A program made the position numbers and the translations under genes. The notes beneath the pieces were generated by a model. The model was not told the origin of the DNA. It worked only from the letters and a program-made list of their open reading frames with translations, and did not search any database. Of a DNA stretch of 64,000 nt, positions 56,399-64,000 are shown piece by piece (positions within the stretch are counted from its first letter, which is position 1; the number at the start of each line of letters is the position of its first letter). This DNA comes from Nymphaea colorata (lineage: Eukaryota; Streptophyta; Magnoliopsida; Nymphaeales; Nymphaeaceae), in assembly GCF_008831285.2 (NCBI RefSeq), contig NC_045141.1, positions 21,014,848 to 21,078,847 on the forward strand, read 5' to 3'.

Positions 56399-56962
56399 AT
56401 GAGGAGCACAACATTCCTCCTCATCCTCATCGTAGCTATTGCCCTCTTCATATGCATAGCGGGTGCCAGAGACCTACCCGAAGACCATCGTAAGAAGCAC
56501 GAGCGTGGCCACCATGAGACGCATTTAGACCATCACCATGAGAAGGATCACAAAGATGGCCACCATCCCCATGGCCCACATGAGGAGCATCATGAAGTGC
56601 ATGATCATAGGAATCACAAGGACAATGAGAAACATGAACATGACAAATGCGAGAAGGATCATAATGAGCATGACAAACATAAAGAGCACGACGATGACAA
56701 ACATAAGCAGCATCACGAGGTTCATGACGATGAGAAACACAAGAAGGATCATAAGACTAAGCATGACGATGACAAACACGCAAAGCATCATAAAGAGCAT
56801 GATGATGACAGACATAAGAACGAACACAAGGATCATCATGATGAGAAACACAAGAAGGATCATAATGAGCATCATGATAACAAACATAAGCATGCTCACA
56901 AGAGGCACGATGATGACCATTATAAGAGGGATCATAGGGAGCATGATGGCCGTCATTATTGA
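56399..56962 (+). CDS. Secreted histidine-rich repeat protein, type 3 (H3d), 187 aa
   Basis: Duplicate of the 41217 gene. Differences seen: MRSTT for MKSTT, ALFIC for ALSIC in the signal peptide, and KHAKHH for KHTKHH in the repeat half. The DKCEKD cysteine and the HDDDKH repeats are kept, and the tail ends DDDHYKRDHREHDGRHY. Poly(A) signal AATAAA at 57120. An in-frame GTG at 56390 is not used as the start here. Confidence 0.85.
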   Translation: MRSTTFLLILIVAIALFICIAGARDLPEDHRKKHERGHHETHLDHHHEKDHKDGHHPHGPHEEHHEVHDHRNHKDNEKHEHDKCEKDHNEHDKHKEHDDDKHKQHHEVHDDEKHKKDHKTKHDDDKHAKHHKEHDDDRHKNEHKDHHDEKHKKDHNEHHDNKHKHAHKRHDDDHYKRDHREHDGRHY

Positions 56963-57314
56963 TCGTGCTTCGCATGAGAGAAGTGCATCTCTATTGTGTT
57001 GAGCGGCATGCCTTTGTTGTCTGATTTGCTTTTGCTCTTTGGTTTTTGTCTATTATTATGTTAAATAAGTGAAGGCTTACAATTGCAGTGAGACTGCTAA
57101 ATATAATATGAAGGAGTTCAATAAAACAAGCCTTCGCCTTTTATCTATGAAATGATTATTTTATTCTTGCTCGTCCTTGTTGTCGATGCATATCGGCATA
57201 TATCTTTTATTCTTAGATTGACTGTATAGAAAGACTATCTTTTCCGTTGACTCTGTCTCCTGAAACCTTCATTTGTGGCAACAACCAAGGATTTTGTTCC
57301 CGCTCTTAAAACAC
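56963..57314. other. 3' UTR and flank of the 56399 gene
   Basis: Copy of 41781-42132. Confidence 0.5.
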
Positions 57315-57622
57315 TTAGGGGCCATTGGATATAATTAGGAGCAACACAACAGAGTTTCAGAGTTTCATGAATTTTTTACTTTAAAATTGGGGTTGATTCA
57401 TGGAGGCACTTGTTAAGTGTTTCCTAAATCTACTTCCAATTTGAAGAGGGACTCATGGAATATTCACATCGCAGGTGGCATTATGAACAACTTATGAGTG
57501 TTTCATGAATCTACCTCCATTACAAGACACTTGTTCAAGTATTCCATGAATGTTTCTAAAATTTGAGGCAGGTTCATGTGATATTTGCACATTATTTCTA
57601 ATGCCAAACAATCCCTAAAGGG
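57315..57622. mobile_element. hAT-like MITE pair (putative), C2
   Basis: Copy of 42133-42440. Confidence 0.4.
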
Positions 57623-58463
57623 CTACCATGGCTGTCAAGGGTCTCTCTCGCAGGTAGCCAACACATAAATAACTAAAATGTCCATGAGGTTTTGCTACGT
57701 AAAAAAGCAATTTATGTGGGGTTGTGCCTCCACCACGAGGCCCGGGGCCCATGCAAGGGCATTCTGCATCCTGTTGGTTGCCATGCCTACCTTGGGCCAG
57801 CATGGCTCATCCTTGGGCCATGTTAATGCTAGGTAAAATACAAGATATGCACTTCAATACATGAAACGTATTGAAAGGTGTCCTGTCATTGATTTGCATA
57901 ATTTTCTCTGTTTTTTTAACTCGATTTAATAAAGGTGGAGTATCTTTGCATATATAATGAATTTTTACTGAAGTATATTTGTATTAACCTTTACTTGAAA
58001 GGGGTGAGCCGTAAGCACCAAAAAATGTAATGCAATGAGATTATTAATACTGTAGACAGCGTGAAATGAGGTTGTTCTGTATTTGCACTATATATGTCGT
58101 AACATGCATGCTATATGTGCAACCGAAACATATGTAATGCTGCGAAAATGGCGTCAATGAAGACCCATCGAATCACTCACCACCGATGGAAAGGTGTAGT
58201 ACTAGTATAGTGTCAACGGAGACAATGAGAGTCTTTGCTCATATGTGACGCACAAAATTTAGCATCAATGAAAACCCATGTGAGCTCCCCCCATCCTCTC
58301 TTAGAAATGTCTTTTTCACTTTTTTTTTTCGACTTTTTTTCTCCTCGCAAAAAATTTTCTTTTTCCAACAATCGGAGATATTTTCGTGATTCGTGATACT
58401 GACACACAAAAAAGTCATACACCAGTATGCCCTACATGGCCACCCCTTGACCGAACATAATTA
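57623..58463. other. Gene-free stretch
   Basis: Copy of 42441-43281, including shortened GGCGTCAATGAAGACC repeats and the AT-rich hairpin repeat. Confidence 0.45.
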
Positions 58464-58661
58464 GTGAGGAGAGTTCCAGTCATATTTCTTCTCATCATTC
58501 TAAGTCCGATGCATGTATTGCCTTGTGCACTTGGGTCGCAGCTAGTGCCAGGGACGTCTCAAGCACCTCCACAAGAAGTGACTCATGGTGATCCACAGAT
58601 TATATGTATGATCTATAACAGAAATTCATATACAAGTCTTCACGTTGGGGATTACGTTTAG
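58464..58661 (+). pseudogene. Start-less secreted-protein relic, frameshifted (C2)
   Basis: Copy of 43282-43479, with the same GTG and the same frameshift. Confidence 0.5.
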
Positions 58662-59520
58662 GAAATTCCACTGTCATTTCCGAGACGTGGAAGGTTCTGA
58701 AGCAAGGGAATCCATGCTTCCAACTTCCTTATACAACTAGTCAAGACATTCTGATGAAAAGCGCAAAAAATAATTGGAAATTATATGTATATATAATTTT
58801 GAATTGATAATTATGGGACCTTTAATTCATTTGAGAAAATCAAACGGCTCTACACATGGTCGCCATATTAGTGGTCAGTTAAGCAAGTATTGACAGTTGG
58901 CACGGATTAGCTACCGCCATCTCTGGTGTTAAGATGGCACCAGTCTGTTCTCATTGTGCACTAAGAAGTTAAAGAATGGTAAAAAGCTTTTCGCGTTAAC
59001 CCAAAATTAATTCTAACTTCAATACATCTCGGACAAACCTGGACACCTTATTTTTCTTAATGTTTTTTGCGTTTATTTTAAAAGAATATATACATTTAGG
59101 TATGATCACGAGCCTAAATTGCCAATTTACACTTCATAGGTGTACAATTTTGGCGCTCAAGAAATGGGCCAAATCCTTCAAAAACAACTTAATATATAAC
59201 TGGTCCGAGTAAAAGGAAAGTGTTTCTGAATTAATTTGGATCAAGGTCCCATAAATGATGATGATGTTGATGAAAACTGGCAAAAATTGTAAAGGCCGAG
59301 TTTGGTGACAAAGAAATATCAACCACTAAAATAATTCAAAATTTCAACCTAAGTCAATCTCCGGTGAACAACTCAAAGTTACACTTCCAGAAGGACGTCG
59401 TGTATCCTCAAAGAAGCTATATAATTATTAGACTCATGTGTGCTTGCATGTCCTCATAATTTCTTTGAGAATATCATATGTCCATCAAATCACTGGTACA
59501 TGCATACAAGGCCACTTCTC
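58662..59520. other. Upstream region of the second type-4 pseudogene
   Basis: Copy of 43480-44338. Confidence 0.5.
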
Positions 59521-59644
59521 TATATAAAGCGGTCCAAATCAATCTTTGTTTTCCACAGCCTCGCAAATTCCCCTTCCTCTTCTTCTTCTCGATCGTCTGC
59601 TTCCTTTCCTCACCCTCCCAAACTCCTTTGATCTTTGGCAAAAA

Positions 59645-60233
59645 ATGAGGTGCACAACGTTATTCCTCATCCTCATAGTAACCATTGCCCTTTCCATATG
59701 CCTAGCGGCAGCTAGAGACCTACCCCAAGACCATCGTGAGAAGCACGAGCATGGCCACAGTGAGGCGCATTCACCACAAGAAGGATGACAAAGATGACCA
59801 CCATCTGCATCACCCACATGTGGATCATCATGAAGCGCATGATCATAGGGATCACAAGGACAACGAGAAGCATGAACATGACAAACGCAAGAAGGAATAT
59901 CGTAATGAGCATGACCATGACGAGCACAAGGATCACAAAGGGCACGACGATGACAAACATAAGCAGCATCACGAGGTGCATGACGATGAGAAACACAAGA
60001 AGGATCATAAGACGAAGGATCATAAGACTAAGCATGACGACGACAAACACGAAAAGCATCATAAAGAGCATGATGATGACAGACATAAGAAAGAACACAA
60101 GGATCATCATGATGAGAAACACAAGAAGGATCATAATGAGCATCATGATAACAAACATGAGCCAGCTCACAAGAGGCACGATGATGACCATTATAAGAGG
60201 GATCATAAGGAGCATGATGGCCATCATTATTGA
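59645..60233 (+). pseudogene. Type-4 His-rich gene, frameshifted after signal peptide (H4b)
   Basis: TATATAAA at 59521. The signal peptide frame (MRCTTLFLILIV..AAARDLPQDH) runs to HSEAHSPQEG and stops at 59786. The His-rich body (HHKKDDKDDHHLHHPHVDHH .. DGHHY) is open in another frame to 60233. Compared with H4a it has lost six more bases at 59771, removing that copy's TAG, and lacks H4a's later one-base loss, so the whole mature half is one frame. The signal and body cannot be joined by normal translation. Confidence 0.85.
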
Positions 60234-60883
60234 TCGTACTTTGCATGACAATAGCGCATCTCTACTGTGTTGAGCTGCATGCTTTTGTTGACTGATTTGC
60301 TTTTGCTATCTGGTTTTTTGTCAATGATTATGTTAAATAAGTGAATGCTACACAATTGCAGTGAGACTGCTACATATAATATGAAGGAGTTCAATGAAAG
60401 AAGCCTTTACCTTCCATCTATAGAATTACTATTTTATTCTCTCTCGTCCTTGTTGTTGATGCATATCGGCACATATCTTTTATTCCTAGATAGACTGTAT
60501 AGAAAGACTATTTTTACCATCGACTCTCCCTCTCTTTCTCTCTTCAAACTTCCGTTTTTAGCAACCACAAGGAATTTTGTTCCCGCTCTCGAAACACTTA
60601 GGGGCCATTTAACATTAGGAACAACATGGGACACTTTTTCATGAATCTACATCAAAATTAGGGTACAATTATGGGACACTTAAAACATACTGACTTGTTG
60701 ATATTGTGAGTTCTCTTTGTTGACCTTTCCTTGATAGCATATATGTCCATTATCAGTTCTGGCCACTTCTCATCAACATACAAGCGTTTATTTTCGATCC
60801 TGAGATCAACGAAATATTTGTCCTTCACTCCGACCTGTTATTAAGTTGTTGTACACGTTGAACAGCAGCACGCATCTTACTTC
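60234..60883. other. 3' UTR and flank of H4b
   Basis: Copy of 45057-45706 (AATGAA in place of AATAAA). Confidence 0.45.
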
Positions 60884-61234
60884 TATATAAAGTGTCCGAA
60901 TCCGTCAGTCTCTGTATATCAGTTCAACCTCTGGCTGCCTCACCTATAACCAAGTAGTAGCTAGGTGCTAGGGACGTGCCCAAACACTTGCATGAGAAGA
61001 GATTAATGGTGTGATCATCGAAAAATTATAAGATGCTACTCAAATTCACAAGCCCAAGTTGGCGATCCGTCTAGGAAATTCTTCAAGCAATAATTTACTG
61101 CCATGAAAGTACTGCGTTACAGGCCTACAGTACACAATGTGATGAAGAAGAAGCTGGAGTGGACTTCGTATTTGTTTAATAGATATGCTATTGGCGCGTT
61201 GTGTTCACGCGGACCCACTAATTTGCCAAGCTGA
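60884..61234 (+). pseudogene. TATA-bearing relic with 43-codon ORF (C2)
   Basis: TATA 60884, ATG 61103, TGA 61232; 43 residues, same as the 45926 ORF. Confidence 0.45.
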
Positions 61235-61869
61235 AAAGATACTTGAGTTGAACGTGATAAGCATAACAAGATGGAGTAAAAGGAAGAGGTTTGGCAGCCG
61301 ACCGCTCAAGTTGAATATAAGGGAATCAACTGTTGAGGGCCCAGAATATTTTAGTGTGCATATCTAAAAGCGAAATGCAGATCCACTTCGAACTCGCTGG
61401 GTAAATGCGTGGACAATATCAGCCGATCGCTATGAGAAGCCACCCATAACTAAATCTAGGTGTTTTCATGGACCTCTGGTTCAAAACTGGACCCTGGTAT
61501 CGCCTTCCGTGATTGCGCATGAAATTTATTACCTCACCACATCAACGAGATCACGACCGGCATTAAGACCAGAAAAGGTTGCGTGCCGTTGTGTACGGTA
61601 CAACGTGGAATGGGTATTTTTGTAATTTTAAAACAATGTCTTTTATAGTTTTTATTTTTATTTTTTCTATTTTTATTGAATATTTTACCCATTAACTATA
61701 ATGATGCACGAAAATTCATGCATAGTATGACTCATATAACCTAATAATAGCAGTGATGCCGTTGTCATTTCCAAGTCGTGGAAGGTTGAAACAAGGAACC
61801 TATGGTGAATTTAGTTTTTTAGAGTCATTCAATCATTTAATAAGAAAAAAAAGAAAAAGGCAATGAGAA

Positions 61870-61900
<31 letters not shown>

Positions 61901-62424
61901 AGAATTTCTAATATATATATATATATATATAAAGAGAGAGAGAGAGAGAATAGTGGGACATCTTAGACAAATTTTGACAAGTCTTTTCAATTCTTTTTTA
62001 GTTTATTTTAGAAGAATACATATATTAAGGTTTGATCACTCGCCTAAATTGACAATTTACTCTTCTTAGATGTACCATTTTGGCACTCAAGAAAAGGGTC
62101 AAAGCCTTAAAAACAACTTAATAAGTGGCCGGTCCAAGCAAAAGGAAAAAGTTTCTTAATTAATTCGGATCAATGTCTGACAATTGAATATGTCGAAAAA
62201 TGGGAATGGCAAACATGCTAACAAGGAAAGGTCAACCACTAAAACAATTTAAACTTTCAACCAAGTCAATCTGCGGACAACAACTCAAAAGTAAACTTCT
62301 TGAATCACGTCGTGGAAACCTCATCGAAGCAATATGATTTAGACTCGTGCATGCTTGCACGTCTTCGTTACTTTGAGAATATGATACGTCAATCAAATTA
62401 CTAGTACATACATCGCTACTTCTC
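61235..62424. other. Upstream region of the 62531 gene
   Basis: Parts from C1 after about 61475. Contains a degraded hairpin repeat (61600-61740), a locally duplicated AGAATTTCTAATATATA microsatellite, and family promoter motifs (GGTCAA at 62096 and 62230, AAGTCAATCTGCGGAC at 62261). Confidence 0.5.
61876..61949. repeat. Duplicated (TA)n plus (GA)n microsatellite
   Basis: Two TA runs separated by AGAATTTCTA, the second followed by GA to 61949. Confidence 0.95.
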
Positions 62425-62432
62425 TATATAAA
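62425..62432 (+). promoter_or_regulatory. TATA box of the 62531 gene
   Basis: TATATAAA 106 bp before the ATG (type-1 spacing). Confidence 0.85.
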
Positions 62433-62530
62433 GGAGTCCACATCGCTCTTTGTTATCCATTCGCAAATTCCCCTTCTTCTCAGCTGCTTTCTTTCCTCAC
62501 CCTCCCAAGCTCCTCTGATCTTGTGCAAAA

Positions 62531-63109
62531 ATGAAGAGCACAACATTCCACCTCATCCTCATCGTAGCTATTGCCCTCTCCGTATGCATAGCGGGTGCCA
62601 GAGACCTATCCAAAGACCATCGTAAGGAGCATGAGCATGACCACCGTGAGATGCATTTAGACCATCACCATGAGAAGGATCACAAAGATGGCCCACATGA
62701 GGGGCATCATGAAGTGCATGATCATAGGGATCACAAGGACAATGAGAAGCATGAACATGACAAACGCGAGAAGGATCATAATGAGCATGAGCACGAGCAC
62801 GAGCATGACAAACACAAGAAGGATCATAAAGAGCACGACGATGACGAACATAAGCAGCATCACAAGGTGCATGATGATGATAAACACAAGAAGGATCACA
62901 AGACTAAGCATGACGACGACAAACACGAAAAGCATCATAAAGAGCATGATGATGACAGACATAAGAAAGAACACAAGGATCATCATGATGAGAAACACAA
63001 GAAGGATCATAATGAGCATCATGATAACAAACATGAGCCAGCTCACAAGAGGCACGATGATGACCATTATAAGAGGGATCATAAGGAGCATGATGGCCAT
63101 CATTATTGA
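62531..63109 (+). CDS. Secreted histidine-rich repeat protein, type 1/4 chimera (H5), 192 aa
   Basis: The front is type 1: promoter spacing 106 bp, signal peptide MKSTTFHLILIV..SVCIAGA, head RDLSKDHRKEHEHDH. It lacks GHHPH of the GHHPHGPHEE block and has only four Glu-His pairs. The back half is type 4: DDDKH repeats, KHEPAHKRHDDDHYK and the end HKEHDGHHY, nearly identical to 59645-60233 including the 3' UTR (TCGTACTTTGCATGA, AATGAA for AATAAA). So a crossover or conversion joined an active front to a type-4 back. The ORF is intact. It combines both repeat styles in one mature protein. Confidence 0.85.
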   Translation: MKSTTFHLILIVAIALSVCIAGARDLSKDHRKEHEHDHREMHLDHHHEKDHKDGPHEGHHEVHDHRDHKDNEKHEHDKREKDHNEHEHEHEHDKHKKDHKEHDDDEHKQHHKVHDDDKHKKDHKTKHDDDKHEKHHKEHDDDRHKKEHKDHHDEKHKKDHNEHHDNKHEPAHKRHDDDHYKRDHKEHDGHHY

Positions 63110-63472
63110 TCGTACTTTGCATGAGAATAGTGCATCTCTATTGTGTTGAGCTGCATGCTTTTGTTGACTGATTTGCTTTTGCTATTTGGTTTTTTGTCAA
63201 TGATTATGTTAAATAAGTGAATGCTACACAATTGCAGTGAGACTGCTACATATAATATGAAGGAGTTCAATGAAAGAAGCCTTTACCTTCCATCTATAGA
63301 ATTACTATTTTATTCTCTCTCGTCCTTGTTGTTGATGCATATCGTCACATATCTTTTATTCTTAGATTGACTGTATAGAAAGACTAACTTTTCCGTTGAC
63401 TTTCTCTCTCATTTTCTCTTAAAACTTTAGTTTTTACAAATGCCAGGAAATTTGTTCCCGCTCTCAAAACAT
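63110..63472. other. 3' UTR and flank of the 62531 gene
   Basis: Type-4 style 3' UTR; no further gene. Confidence 0.5.
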
Positions 63473-63634
63473 TTACAGGCCGTTTGATATTAGAAATAAC
63501 ATGAGATTGTTTCATGAATCTACCTCAAAATTAGGATAAATTTATGGGACACTTGAACCATAAATCTGCTTCCATCTTGGGCAGGATTCATTAAACATTC
63601 TCATCGTGTTACTAACATCAAAAAGGCCCTTAAA
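63473..63634. mobile_element. hAT-like MITE, single copy (putative)
   Basis: About 160 bp with imperfect inverted ends TTACAGGCCGTTTGATATTAG and CTAACATCAAAAAGGCCCTTA. The simplest copy of the element seen in pairs at 14312 and 42133. Confidence 0.4.
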
Positions 63635-64000
63635 AACCACCTTGGCTGTCAGGGGTCTCTCTCCCTCTCCCCCACTCTCTCTCTCCCTCTTAAAAGGCAG
63701 CAGATTTCTCTGTCACCATGCATGGATGCTGGTAGCACCATTACTGTTGTAATTTTTACTTCGTGGGATACCAAGTAAATTAGTAAAATGTCCATGAGGT
63801 ACTGCTACATAAATAAGCAATTTATGTGGGCATGTACCTCCACCACTAGGCCCGGGCGGCCCATGCGTGGGCATTCTGCATCCTGTTGGATGCCCCGCAT
63901 GTGAGACCCTGGCCAGCATGGCTCATCCTTGGTCCAAGTTAATGCTAGGTAAAATGTAAGATATGCACTTCTATACGTGAGACCTACTTAAAGGAGTCTT
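63635..64000. other. Gene-free right end
   Basis: CT-rich run, then the CCTCCACCACTAGGCCCGG..CTGTTGGATGCC repeat. No gene seen before the window ends. Confidence 0.5.

Larger units (their letters stand above)
49214..64000 (+). repeat. Large segment C2 (continues to window end)
   Basis: Second copy of C1 up to about 61475, with a 634-bp insertion at 53682-54315. From there it carries a different terminal gene (62531) and upstream region. Confidence 0.9.

Overview
The window looks like nuclear DNA of a flowering plant. It has plant-type Ty1-copia retrotransposons primed by initiator-Met tRNA, TATATAAA promoters about 105-125 bp upstream of small genes, AATAAA poly(A) signals, long (TA)n/(GA)n microsatellites and MITE-like repeats. 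I cannot name the species. No prokaryotic, organellar, rRNA, tRNA or CRISPR feature was seen.

The theme of the window is one local gene family: short, apparently intronless plus-strand genes for secreted proteins that are extraordinarily rich in His, Asp, Glu and Lys. Each starts with a 23-residue signal peptide ending in an A-x-A cleavage site (..IAGA|RDL). The mature part contains almost only H/D/E/K/R, in (Glu-His)n runs and/or 12-14-residue Asp-Asp-Asp-Lys-His repeats. I count ten intact genes (7587, 10985, 18705, 28443, 38162, 41217, 47408, 52819, 56399, 62531) and six broken plus-strand copies (13548, 21838, 31558, 44463, 53690, 59645). There are also older relics: inverted promoter-plus-signal-peptide fragments on the minus strand (8569-8930, 11970-12330), start-less signal-peptide relics (17498 and its copies), signal-deleted relics (17142 and its copies) and TATA-bearing relics with a recurrent 43-codon ORF (6372 and its copies). 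I do not recognise the family. Metal binding, pH buffering or antimicrobial action are inferences from composition only.

Layout. 1-5359: a Ty1-copia element on the minus strand, its left LTR cut by the window edge, with four in-frame nonsense codons. 5360-15088: three direct repeats of about 3.4 kb (R1-R3), each with a type-1 gene (the third decapitated). 15089-24837 and 24838-34557: two nearly identical 9.7-kb repeats (B1, B2), each with a type-2 gene and a type-3 gene cut by a second, 5'-truncated copia element. 34558-49213 and 49214-64000: two copies (C1, C2) of a roughly 15-kb segment carrying type-2, type-3 and type-4 (pseudo) genes, ending in a type-1 gene (C1) or a type-1/type-4 chimera (C2). 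The cluster has therefore grown by repeated unequal exchange and has been pruned by deletion, nonsense mutation and retrotransposon insertion. The intact copies share promoter, signal peptide and 3' UTR, so they are probably co-regulated, and differ mainly in the length of the His-rich repeat region.

Limits: everything was read by eye. Copy boundaries are good to a few bases where a junction is visible and to tens of bases elsewhere. Very similar repeats of this kind can also arise from assembly of two haplotypes.
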